This document shows, piece after piece, positions 6,440-13,368 of a DNA stretch of 13,410 nt. Made by a program: the position numbers and the translations under genes. The stretch is from JAMWZF01 sp041628615. GTDB lineage: Bacteria; Pseudomonadota; Alphaproteobacteria; Rhodobacterales; Rhodobacteraceae. The notes under the pieces are model-generated. The model was not told the DNA's origin and did not search any database. It saw only the letters and a list, made by a program, of their open reading frames with translations. Numbering within the stretch: the first letter of the stretch is position 1; every line of letters starts with the position of its first letter. The DNA lies in contig JBFKOW010000093.1 in the NCBI GenBank assembly GCA_041628615.1, positions 1 through 13,410 on the forward strand. Direction: 5' to 3'.

Positions 6440-7013
6440 TCCGGTAACGCCGCTCGGGGGCCGGGTGGCCGAGGGTGCGATCCGCGTCGCCGATGCCGGT
6501 CCGCGGGGGATGATCCTGCTGCGGGGCGACCTTGGCGCGGCGGCGCTGCGGGACGCCTGCGCGCAGGTGACCGGGCTCGCCATGCCCGACGCCGGGGGCG
6601 CGGTCTGCGACGGCGACACCGGGCTGCTGTGGATGTCGCCCGACGAGGCGCTGATCCTGCTGCCGCGGACGGGCGTGACTGCGGCGCTGGCTACCCTCGC
6701 CGAAGCGCTCGCCGGGGTGCACCACCTCGCCGCCGACGTGTCCGACGCCCGGGCGGTGATCCGGCTCGAGGGCGAGGGGCTGCGCGAGGTCCTGGCCCGG
6801 CTGACCCCGGCCGACTTGCACCCCGCCGCGCTGCCGCCGGGCCGGGTCCGGCGCACCCGGCTGGCGCAGGCGGCGGCGGCGTTCTGGCTGCATGACGAGA
6901 CCCGGGCCGACCTGATCTGCTTCCGGTCGGTCGCGGTCTACGTCTTCGACCTGCTGGCCAACGCGGCGGAAAGCGGGCCGGTCGGCCATCTGCCCGCCGG
7001 GACCGAGCGTTGA
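6432..7013 (+). CDS. soxG: Sarcosine oxidase, gamma subunit
   Basis: This is the fourth subunit of heterotetrameric sarcosine oxidase, 193 residues, the normal length. It is related to the GCV_T/YgfZ fold and is mainly structural. ATG 6432 overlaps the end of soxA by 8 bases and follows a purine-rich stretch (GGAGAAG). Recognisable features include GLLWMSPDEALILLP (about 62-76), HHLAADVSDARAVIRLEG and the C-terminal DLICFRSVAVYVFDLLANA. It is the last gene of the sox group. The folate genes that often accompany sox operons (purU, folD, glyA) are absent downstream. Similarity in this family is low, so the call leans partly on position, which is decisive here. Confidence 0.92.
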   Translation: MSDPVTPLGGRVAEGAIRVADAGPRGMILLRGDLGAAALRDACAQVTGLAMPDAGGAVCDGDTGLLWMSPDEALILLPRTGVTAALATLAEALAGVHHLAADVSDARAVIRLEGEGLREVLARLTPADLHPAALPPGRVRRTRLAQAAAAFWLHDETRADLICFRSVAVYVFDLLANAAESGPVGHLPAGTER

Positions 7014-7039
7014 CAGGGTTTCCGCCGGACCCGTAGTCT
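7010..7039 (+). promoter_or_regulatory. Candidate sigma-70 promoter overlapping the soxG stop codon
   Basis: A perfect consensus -35 TTGACA (7010-7015) includes the soxG TGA stop. It is followed, after 18 bp, by TAGTCT (7034-7039) as a -10. It would drive the glycosyltransferase starting at 7095, making that gene independent of the sox operon. The -10 is only a partial match. Confidence 0.45.
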
Positions 7040-7094
7040 CGGGGTGATACGGGCAGGGCCGGGCCGCGGCGGCGGACCGGGCAGGGGCAGGCAG

Positions 7095-8102
7095 ATGCGG
7101 ATCACGTCGGTGACCCCGATGAAGAACGAGGCGCCCTACCTTCTCGAATGGGTCGCCTATCACCGGATGATCGGTGTCAACGACATCCTCGTGTTCTCGA
7201 ACGACTGCCGGGACGGCACCGACCTGATGCTGGAACGGCTGGACGAGATGGGGGTGCTGCGGCATTACCCCAATCCCAGCATGTTCACCGGGTCGACCAA
7301 GCATCACCTGCAGGTCATCCGCTACATCAATTCCGGCCAGCGGCTGCGCCGGTCGGACTGGGTCGTGCACCTCGACGTGGACGAATTCATCTGCGTCCAC
7401 CCCGGCGCCGGCAAGCTGGCCGACCTGTTCGCCGCGCTGCCCGACGCGAACATGATCGTGATGAACCAGCTCAACTTCGGCAGCGGCGGGCTCGACCGCT
7501 TCGAGGATGGGTTGCAGATCGACCGGTCCCGCTACTGCTGGGCGCTGACCGGGCCCTATCACCCCAAGGTGGACCGGCGCGGCACCAAGACCCTGACCCA
7601 TGCCTCGGCCGGGGCGAAAAGCTGGAACAATCACTCGCCCGTCTTCCCGCGCGACGGCGTCGGCAGGGTGCGGCCGGTGAACGGGTCCGGGGTGCCGCTC
7701 GAAATCGACCTGACCAGGGACCTCAAAAGCCTCGTCGCGCCGCATTACGGCTTCGACGTGGTCCAGCTCAACCACTACCCGCTGCGCTCGGTCGAGGGGT
7801 TCCTGCTCAAGGCCGACCGGGGCAACGCCAACCATGCCGATCCGGGCGACCTGATGGCCTACTGGCGGCGCTACGACCGCAACGATCGGGAGGAGACGGC
7901 GATCCTGCGCCATGTCGATGCGGTGGCGACGGCGCGGGACGAGCTGCTGCAGGATGCCGAGTTGCGCAGCCTGCACACGGCGGCGATGGAACATGCAGGG
8001 GCACGGATTCGCGAACTGCTCCAGACGCCGGAAATGGCCGACCTCAAGGCCCGGATCGAGAAGTTCCGCAAGCGCAATCCAGGTCTGGCCGAAGCGGCCT
8101 GA
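7095..8102 (+). CDS. Glycosyltransferase family 2-like protein (Glyco_tranf_2_4 type)
   Basis: This predicted cytoplasmic glycosyltransferase has 335 residues. The N-terminus MRITSVTPMKNEAPYLLEWV, AYHRMIGVNDILVFSNDCRD and GTDLMLERLDEMGVLRHY is the signature of the Glyco_tranf_2_4 group. The acidic metal/nucleotide-sugar motif is LDVDEF (Asp94, Asp96), preceded by SDWVVH. A conserved late segment is QLNHYPLRSVEGFLLKADRG. The start at ATG 7095 aligns with the two paralogues on the other strand and follows a GGGG/AGG-rich stretch. Neither sugar donor nor acceptor can be inferred. It faces the sulfotransferase tail to tail, with 12 bp between stop codons and no room for a separate terminator. A role in surface polysaccharide or glycoconjugate synthesis is inferred from the neighbours only. 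Confidence 0.88.
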   Translation: MRITSVTPMKNEAPYLLEWVAYHRMIGVNDILVFSNDCRDGTDLMLERLDEMGVLRHYPNPSMFTGSTKHHLQVIRYINSGQRLRRSDWVVHLDVDEFICVHPGAGKLADLFAALPDANMIVMNQLNFGSGGLDRFEDGLQIDRSRYCWALTGPYHPKVDRRGTKTLTHASAGAKSWNNHSPVFPRDGVGRVRPVNGSGVPLEIDLTRDLKSLVAPHYGFDVVQLNHYPLRSVEGFLLKADRGNANHADPGDLMAYWRRYDRNDREETAILRHVDAVATARDELLQDAELRSLHTAAMEHAGARIRELLQTPEMADLKARIEKFRKRNPGLAEAA

Positions 8103-8114
8103 AGCTCGGGGCGT

Positions 8115-8951
8115 TCAGGTGCCGTGGCGCCGGGCGGCGGGGGCCGCCCCGGCCGTTTCGGCCCCGGCGACCTCCTCGGGGCAGTCCTCGACCCAGGTGT
8201 CGTCGGTCGCATAGCCGAGCCGGACCAGCGCCGCGCCGTAATCGGCGGCATAGTCCCGGGCGACGGCGCGGGGCAGGGCCTCGCGCCATTGGGCCTTGCG
8301 GCCGCTCCTGATGTGGGCGGCGACATTGCCGGCCCGGTTGCCGCGGTCGGCGATCCCGCCGAACAGCGAATGGGTCCAGTAGCTTTCGACCAGTCCGTCG
8401 ATGTCGAACCCGGCCACCGCCATCCGGTCGAGCGCGCCGCGGAACAGCGCGCAGTCGGTGTCGCCGATCATGTCCTCGTAGCGCAGGTCGACCGCGTGCG
8501 GGTGGCCATAGGGCCAGGCCAGCATCTCGGCCAGCGTCGCCTTGTGCTTGTGATGCATCTCGAAGCGCAGCCGCGCGGCGAGGTCGGGCAGGGCGTTGAT
8601 CCGCTCCTTGTAGCTCTGGCCGCCGAACTCGGGGCGGGGCCGGGCCAGCCACTTCTCGTTGCCGGTCCGGGCGGTCAAGTGGTAGCGCGCGCCCGAGATC
8701 AGCACGTCGCGCGGGTCGCGGATCATGTGCAGCGCCCGCGCCTCGGGACTGTCGAGCAGCCAGCGCGGGAAGGCCGAGGCCCAGTTGACCACCAGCGCCG
8801 GCCCGGTGGCCGGAAGCTCGGACGGATCCGATCGCGGCCGGATTCGGATGATCGGGATGCCGTGGGCCTCGGCGAACTTGTGGAAGGTCCGTCGCATCCA
8901 GACGGTCCCGGTCTTGTGGTGGGTCCCGACGCAGAGGAACCGCGCCGTCAT
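8115..8951 (-). CDS. Sulfotransferase domain protein (PAPS-dependent)
   Basis: This 278-residue protein is predicted to transfer sulfate from PAPS to an unknown acceptor, probably a glycan given its neighbours. Near the N-terminus (residues 12-19) HKTGTVWM matches the 5'-phosphosulfate-binding loop of the family. IRDPRDVLISGARYHL (77-92) matches the 3'-phosphate-binding loop with its Arg and Ser. Further conserved-looking text is DLRYEDMIGD. The last 20 or so residues are Ala/Gly-rich and probably disordered. No signal peptide or membrane span is present, so it should act in the cytoplasm. ATG 8951 overlaps the stop of the preceding glycosyltransferase by four bases (ATGA), with GAGG seven bases upstream, so it is the last gene of a translationally coupled three-gene operon. 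Confidence 0.88.
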   Translation of the reverse strand: MTARFLCVGTHHKTGTVWMRRTFHKFAEAHGIPIIRIRPRSDPSELPATGPALVVNWASAFPRWLLDSPEARALHMIRDPRDVLISGARYHLTARTGNEKWLARPRPEFGGQSYKERINALPDLAARLRFEMHHKHKATLAEMLAWPYGHPHAVDLRYEDMIGDTDCALFRGALDRMAVAGFDIDGLVESYWTHSLFGGIADRGNRAGNVAAHIRSGRKAQWREALPRAVARDYAADYGAALVRLGYATDDTWVEDCPEEVAGAETAGAAPAARRHGT

Positions 8952-9937
8952 TCCGCCGCCTCGGCGGGCTGCTTCGGGAAGAACCCGGTCTCGACGAAGG
9001 TGCGGAACTCGGCCACCTCGAGCTGGTAGTCGAGCACCCGGCGCGCGCAGTCGGCGCAGGCGCGGCGCAGCGCGGCGAGATCGTCGTCCCGCAGCCATTC
9101 GTCGACGATGGCCCGGATCCGGCCGGTCGGGATCGAGGCGTCGGGGCAGGTGTTGATGTCGTATTTCTCGAAATACTCCATGTCGATCCGGCCCTTGTTC
9201 TTGGAATTGGCGGTGCCGCGCAGCCGCTTGAGCAGGAAATCCTCGCGGCTCTTGATCGCGTAGTGATTGACCTGCGCGTGGGCGTAGCCGAGGGTCCTGG
9301 CGCTCGACCGCCAGCCCCGGGCCAGCACCGTCTCGGTCATGTCCTCGCCGGATCCGTTGGTCCAGCGGATGTCGTCCGGCGGCGTCGTGCCCTTGCGGTA
9401 TTTCGGGCGGTGGACGCCGAAGAAATCGAACCGGGCGGGGCGGAACAGGGTCTTGAAGCCCCAGACCAGCCCGTTCTCCGGCGTCTCGAAGCTCGACCCG
9501 CGGGTGAACCGCTCGGTCACCAGATCGTCGGTCATCCGTGCCGCGCCGTCCGACCCCATGAGCCGCCAGTTCACGCTGATCGCGTCCGGCGCGCCGCAGG
9601 CGTCGATCAGGGCGTCCACGGTCCGGTCGCCGGCGTGGACGTTGAGGAACTCGTCGGCGTCGAGCACCATCACCCAGTCCGCCGACTTGACCCAGCCCAT
9701 CCGGTTCGCCCGGCTGTAGGCGGCCCGCTGCGGGTCCATCCGGGGACCCAGCGGATTGTCGAAATGCCGGAGCACCCCCATCCGGTCGAGCCGGTTCAGC
9801 ATCAGGTTCGACCCGTCGGTGCAGTCGTTGGAGAAGATGCAGAAGTCGTCGAACCCGATCGACCGGTGGTAGGCCAGCCATTCGAGAAGGTAGGGCCCCT
9901 CGTTCTTCATCGTCGAGACGATCACCTTGCGGGTCAC
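8948..9937 (-). CDS. Glycosyltransferase family 2-like protein (Glyco_tranf_2_4 type)
   Basis: This 329-residue paralogue of the genes at 7095 and 9934 begins MTRKVIVSTMKNEGPYLLEW, then AYHRSIGFDDFCIFSNDCTD. The acidic motif is MVLDADEFL (Asp93, Asp95). Shared later motifs are GSGEDM, GWRSSARTLGYAHAQVNHYA and KSREDFLLKRLRGTANSKNK. The start is GTG at 9937, overlapping the preceding gene's TGA (GTGA), with AAAGG seven bases upstream; the paralogues' N-termini fix this start. It sits between the longer glycosyltransferase and the sulfotransferase in one operon, which suggests the three act on the same glycan, though donor and acceptor are unknown. Confidence 0.9.
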   Translation of the reverse strand: MTRKVIVSTMKNEGPYLLEWLAYHRSIGFDDFCIFSNDCTDGSNLMLNRLDRMGVLRHFDNPLGPRMDPQRAAYSRANRMGWVKSADWVMVLDADEFLNVHAGDRTVDALIDACGAPDAISVNWRLMGSDGAARMTDDLVTERFTRGSSFETPENGLVWGFKTLFRPARFDFFGVHRPKYRKGTTPPDDIRWTNGSGEDMTETVLARGWRSSARTLGYAHAQVNHYAIKSREDFLLKRLRGTANSKNKGRIDMEYFEKYDINTCPDASIPTGRIRAIVDEWLRDDDLAALRRACADCARRVLDYQLEVAEFRTFVETGFFPKQPAEAAE

Positions 9938-11514
9938 GAGACGGCCTTTCGCGGTCGGGGATCGGTGGTCCGCGCGGTCCGGGCCGCGCGGCGGGCGGCG
10001 GCGCGGGCGGCGGGGGGATCGGCCGGGGTGATCGCGGCAGCGGACGTGGTGCCGGTCTCGCCTGCCGTCGCCGGGCCGGGGCGGTCAGGAGCGGGCTCGG
10101 CCCTGTCCGCCTTCGACTTCCCGGTCTTCTTCGCCTTCGCCTCCTTGGCGCCGGCCGGGGCGCCGGTCGCCTTCGCCGCCAGCATCATCTTGCGGGTGCG
10201 CTCCTGCATCAGGGGCACGCCGAGGGCCACGGCCTCGCCGCCTTCGAGGAACGGATTGTCGTCGAGGCTCATCGCCGCCGCGCTGCGGTCCTCCCGCGTC
10301 CGGGCCACAGTCTCCGGCGCCTCCTCCGGCGCCGGGCCGACCCCGGCGGCCTGCATCAGCTCGGCCCGGGTCTCGCCCTTCTTCGCGGTCTGGGTCTGGG
10401 CGATCATCTTCGCGATGGTCTTGTCCGGGACGCCCTGCGCCTGAAGCTCCTTCACCTTCTGCTGCCACTTCTTCGGCAGGTGCTGGATGAACAGGATCTC
10501 GTCGAGCTTGTCGAGCGGGGTCTCGCTGGCGCGCTTCAGGTCCTCGATCCACTGGGCGTATTCGCCGGTCGCGCGCAGCTTCTCGACGCGGGCGGCATGG
10601 AAAGCCATCGCCTCGTCCTGCAGCTTCCGCATCACCGGGTCCGCGAGGATCTCGGCCATCTTCTTGCGGGTGCCGCGGGCGTGGCGCAGCGCGTTGCGGG
10701 CCTCGATCTCGTTGCGGTCGAACAGCGCGAAATAGGCGGCGCTGTACTTGTCTTCCTTGTTGTTGACGTTGCCGCGGACACGGCGCAGCAGGTAGGCCTC
10801 GTAGCTCTTGACCGCGTAGTGGTTCATCTCGGCCAGCTTGTAGCCCAGCGTCGGCTTGGTCGAGCGCCAGCCCGACAGCGAGAACTCGTCCGGCATCCGC
10901 TCGCCCGAGCCGTTGACCCAGACCTGGTCGAACATCAGCTTGGCATTCTCCGGGCTCTGCTTGGCCTTCTTGATCGAGGGGCGGTGGATGCCGAGCTTGA
11001 TGTCGCGATAGGGGCGGAACAGGGTCTTGACCCCCCAGCCCTTCTTGAACTTGTCCGGCGCGGCGTGCGTGTAGCTTTCGATCACCAGCCCCGGATTCCA
11101 GTCGGTGACCCCGCTCGACCCGAAGAACCGCCAGGTGATCGCCATCGCCTGCGCCTCATCGGGGATTTCGGCGACCAAATCGCCGATCCGGCCCCGGCCG
11201 CACTTGATCGACAGGAACTCGTCGGCGTCCATCACCAGCACCCATTCGCTGTTCATCACCTGGGGGTTGGCGGTGGCCAGCGTCAGGGCGTGCGGCTGCG
11301 GCTTCGCGCCCTCGGGCACGTCGTTGCGGAAATGCCGGACCCAGCCCATTTCCTCGAGCCGGATCAGCATGTCGTCGGTGCCGTCGCTGCAATTGTTGGT
11401 GTAGACGCAGATGTTGTCGAAGCCGATGTGGCGGTGGTAGGCGACCCACTCGACGAGGCTGTGCCCCTCGTCCTTCATCATCGACAGGATCGTGTAGGTG
11501 TGCCTGGGGGCCAT
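9934..11514 (-). CDS. Glycosyltransferase family 2-like protein with long C-terminal extension
   Basis: This 526-residue protein is the first gene of the minus-strand operon. Residues 1 to about 270 form the Glyco_tranf_2_4-type domain: YTILSMMKDEGHSLVEWVAY, NICVYTNNCSDGTDDMLIRL, the acidic motif MDADEF (Asp96, Asp98), WVNGSGERMPDEF and YKLAEMNHYAVKSYEAYLLR. About 200 further residues are absent from its two paralogues. A charged helical part (about 280-385, including KKWQQKVKELQAQGVPDKTI) leads to a segment with SLDDNPFLEGGEAVALGVPL (416-435). A Lys/Ala/Pro/Arg-rich low-complexity tail follows to the end. ATG 11514 follows GAGG by five bases. The stop overlaps the next gene's GTG. The extension could anchor or scaffold the pathway, which is speculation. 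Catalytic class is well supported; substrate is not. Confidence 0.88.
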   Translation of the reverse strand: MAPRHTYTILSMMKDEGHSLVEWVAYHRHIGFDNICVYTNNCSDGTDDMLIRLEEMGWVRHFRNDVPEGAKPQPHALTLATANPQVMNSEWVLVMDADEFLSIKCGRGRIGDLVAEIPDEAQAMAITWRFFGSSGVTDWNPGLVIESYTHAAPDKFKKGWGVKTLFRPYRDIKLGIHRPSIKKAKQSPENAKLMFDQVWVNGSGERMPDEFSLSGWRSTKPTLGYKLAEMNHYAVKSYEAYLLRRVRGNVNNKEDKYSAAYFALFDRNEIEARNALRHARGTRKKMAEILADPVMRKLQDEAMAFHAARVEKLRATGEYAQWIEDLKRASETPLDKLDEILFIQHLPKKWQQKVKELQAQGVPDKTIAKMIAQTQTAKKGETRAELMQAAGVGPAPEEAPETVARTREDRSAAAMSLDDNPFLEGGEAVALGVPLMQERTRKMMLAAKATGAPAGAKEAKAKKTGKSKADRAEPAPDRPGPATAGETGTTSAAAITPADPPAARAAARRAARTARTTDPRPRKAVS

Positions 11515-11576
11515 GCCCGCCTCGTCGCCTCATCCGCCCTTTGCGCCGCGAGGGACGCGCCGGGGGCTCTGTTTCA

Positions 11577-11632
11577 CTGCCCGGTTGTTGCCCGGTTATT
11601 GTCCGGCCGCCGTTGTCGGCGTTGCCGGGCAG
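11577..11632. repeat. Tandem 11-bp repeats inside an 8-bp inverted repeat
   Basis: CCCGGTTGTTG (11580-11590) is followed immediately by CCCGGTTATTG (11591-11601), one mismatch apart, and by a truncated TCCGG. The 11-bp period is about one helical turn, as for side-by-side regulator sites. CTGCCCGG (11577-11584) and CCGGGCAG (11625-11632) form a perfect inverted repeat around them. The block overlaps the -10 and leader of the proposed leftward promoter. Confidence 0.4.
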
Positions 11633-11658
11633 CATACCGCAGAGCCGCCGAAACTCAA
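11631..11658 (-). promoter_or_regulatory. Candidate promoter for the glycosyltransferase/sulfotransferase operon
   Basis: On the minus strand, TTGAGT (11658-11653) and TATGCT (11636-11631) are separated by 16 bp, each matching four of six consensus bases. It lies about 117 bp upstream of the ATG at 11514, and the repeats at 11577-11632 fall at its -10 and in the leader. Confidence 0.4.
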
Positions 11659-11729
11659 CGGGGACGGCCGGATTTGACGGATTTCTTCGGGCCTGACGGG
11701 CGCGGGGGGCGGTTTCCGAACACTTCGGC

Positions 11730-11759
11730 TTGACGCAGCGGGCCGTAACGCTTTGTTAC
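11730..11759 (+). promoter_or_regulatory. Candidate sodB promoter with short palindrome
   Basis: TTGACG (11730-11735) is a good -35. The -10 is poor: TTGTTA (11753-11758, 17-bp spacer) or TGTTAC (11754-11759, 18 bp). GTAAC (11745-11749) and GTTAC (11755-11759) form a perfect inverted repeat around GCTTT, overlapping the -10, where a repressor could act. Only the -35 is convincing. Confidence 0.35.
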
Positions 11760-11793
11760 AGGCCAGACGCAACGACCCGCCAAGGAGACGACC

Positions 11794-12393
11794 ATGGCCT
11801 TCGAACTTCCCGATCTTCCCTATGCCCACGACGCCCTGGCCGCCAAGGGGATGTCGAAGGAGACCCTCGAATACCATCACGACCTGCACCACAAGGCCTA
11901 TGTCGACAACGGCAACAAGCTGATCGCCGGCACCGAGTGGGAGGGCAAGTCGCTCGAGGAGATCATCACCGGCACCTACCAGGCCGGCGCGGTGGCGCAG
12001 AACGGCATCTTCAACAACATCAGCCAGCTTTGGAACCACAACCAGTTCTGGGAGATGATGGGCCCCGGCGACAGCAAGATGCCCGGCGAACTCGAGGCTG
12101 CCCTGACCGAGAGCTTCGGCAGCGTCGACAAGTTCAAGGAGGCGTTCTCCGCCGCCGGCGCCGGGCAGTTCGGCTCGGGCTGGGCCTGGCTGGTGAAGGA
12201 CGCCGACGGCAGCCTCAAGGTCACCAAGACCGAGAACGGCGTGAACCCGCTCTGCTTCGGCCAGACCGCGCTGCTGGGCTGCGACGTGTGGGAGCATTCC
12301 TACTACATCGACTTCCGCAACAAGCGGCCGGCCTACCTGACGAACTTCCTCGACAACCTCGTCAACTGGGAGAACGTCGCCAGCCGGATGTGA
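11794..12393 (+). CDS. sodB: Superoxide dismutase, Fe/Mn family (probably Fe type)
   Basis: It dismutates superoxide to O2 and H2O2 in the cytoplasm. It has 199 residues, typical for the family, and begins MAFELPDLPYAHDALAAKGM. Metal ligands by family alignment are His28 (LEYHHDLHH), His82 (QLWNHNQFW), and Asp164 and His168 (DVWEHSYY). Gln78 in NNISQLWNH is the placement of the active-site glutamine usual for iron enzymes, whereas manganese enzymes usually have glycine there and a glutamine nearer the C-terminus. Metal choice remains a prediction. AAGGAG (11782-11787) lies six bases before the ATG. It is a single-gene unit with its own promoter candidate and terminator. There is no signal peptide. 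Confidence 0.97.
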   Translation: MAFELPDLPYAHDALAAKGMSKETLEYHHDLHHKAYVDNGNKLIAGTEWEGKSLEEIITGTYQAGAVAQNGIFNNISQLWNHNQFWEMMGPGDSKMPGELEAALTESFGSVDKFKEAFSAAGAGQFGSGWAWLVKDADGSLKVTKTENGVNPLCFGQTALLGCDVWEHSYYIDFRNKRPAYLTNFLDNLVNWENVASRM

Positions 12394-12415
12394 GCCCGCG
12401 ACGCGACCGGATCGG

Positions 12416-12446
12416 AAGGGGCGTCCCTCGGGGCGCCCCTTTCTTT
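12416..12446 (+). terminator. Intrinsic terminator of sodB
   Basis: AAGGGGCG (12416-12423) pairs perfectly with CGCCCCTT (12434-12441). The inner bases extend the stem further with one G-T pair, and TTTCTTT (12440-12446) follows. It starts 22 bases after the sodB stop and lies between convergent genes. The minus-strand reading lacks a T-run, so it mainly serves sodB. Confidence 0.85.
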
Positions 12447-12456
12447 CGTCGCCGCC

Positions 12457-13368
12457 TCACCTCGCCAGCCGGATGTCGGCGTAGACCGGGTAGTGGTCGG
12501 ACGGCCAGACCGCGCCGAAGCGGTCGCGCAGCACCACCGGCGGCCCGGCGGCGGACAGCCCCGCGCTGATTCCGATATGGTCGATCGCGCCGAAGAGGTT
12601 GAGGCCCCGGTCGAGGTGGTAGGTGGCCCCGCGCACCGGCAGGAAGGCGATTCCCGCTTCCTCGATCAGGTCGAGCGTGGCCGCGCCGCGCAGGGCGTTC
12701 AGGTCCCCCGTCACGATCACCGGGGTGCCCGCCGCGATCACCGGCGCGATCCGGTCGCGGACCAGCGCCGCCGAACGCAGCCGGTTGTCACGGCTCGCAT
12801 AGTCGGTGTGGACGTTGACCACCCGGAACCTGGGGCCGCCGATTGGGACGAACTCGGCCCAGCTGGCGAAGGCCGGATAGGAGCCGTCGAAGGTCCGGGA
12901 ATAGATCTCGTCCGGGGTTTCGGAGAAGAAGAACCACCCCTGGTCAACGAGTTGCAGCCTGTCCTTCGCGTAGAGAACCGGCTGGGTCGGCGGGAATCGG
13001 TCCGGCGGCCCGCTGGCCGCGACCCCGAGGCCGGGGAACGCGGCGGTCAGGTGCGCGACCACGAGGTTGGTGCCGTCGCGGTTCGTTGCCGGAAAGCTCT
13101 CGGCCTCCTGCAGGGCGAGGATGTCCGGGGCCACCGCGCGCAGGGCCTCGGTCATCGGCCCCTTCCGGGCCTCCCAGCCCGCGACCGACCAGCGTCCGGT
13201 CTCCTCCCGCAGGGCGATCCAGTGGACGTTGAGGGTGGTCACCCGCAGGGTTCCGTCGGGCGGCGGCGCCGGGTCGGGTCCGCCGGAATGGGCGACGTGG
13301 AGCCCGCAGGCCAGCAGCAGGCTGCCCAGCAGGGTCAGCCCCGCGACCCTGAGCAGCCGGCCGATCAC
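12457..13368 (-). CDS. Endonuclease/exonuclease/phosphatase-family protein, exported or membrane-anchored
   Basis: This 303-residue protein of the EEP fold is a metal-dependent phosphodiesterase or phosphatase. The N-terminus MIGRLLRVAGLTLLGSLLLA followed by Cys21 looks like a signal peptide or lipoprotein signal, though Leu at -2 makes the lipobox imperfect; a plain membrane anchor is the alternative. Catalytic motifs are all present: TLNVHW (Asn47), LQEAES (Glu88), VVNVHTDY (His187, Asp189), VTGDLNA (Asp222, Asn224), AIDHI (Asp263, His264) and SDHYP (Asp291, His292). The substrate is unknown; DNA, phospholipid and phosphoinositide-like substrates are all possible in this superfamily. The start is GTG 13368, overlapping the TGA of the gene upstream (GTGA), so it is probably the second or later gene of an operon. 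It is convergent with sodB. Confidence 0.85.
   Translation of the reverse strand: MIGRLLRVAGLTLLGSLLLACGLHVAHSGGPDPAPPPDGTLRVTTLNVHWIALREETGRWSVAGWEARKGPMTEALRAVAPDILALQEAESFPATNRDGTNLVVAHLTAAFPGLGVAASGPPDRFPPTQPVLYAKDRLQLVDQGWFFFSETPDEIYSRTFDGSYPAFASWAEFVPIGGPRFRVVNVHTDYASRDNRLRSAALVRDRIAPVIAAGTPVIVTGDLNALRGAATLDLIEEAGIAFLPVRGATYHLDRGLNLFGAIDHIGISAGLSAAGPPVVLRDRFGAVWPSDHYPVYADIRLAR

Larger units (their letters stand above)
11515..11793. other. Divergent intergenic spacer between the glycosyltransferase operon and sodB
   Basis: This 279-bp spacer carries candidate promoters in both directions, a pair of 11-bp tandem repeats, an 8-bp inverted repeat and a short palindrome, each listed separately. 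No convincing gene lies within it. Confidence 0.6.

Noticed and set aside
3338..6856. A 1172-codon open frame antisense to soxA/soxG
   Set aside because: It is the mirror of strongly coded sox genes in GC-rich DNA, where stop codons are rare in all frames. Its translation is His/Arg/Pro/Gly-rich with no recognisable domain.
10480..11733. A 417-codon plus-strand frame opposite the long glycosyltransferase
   Set aside because: It is antisense to a gene with clear motifs, and its composition is typical of a shadow frame.
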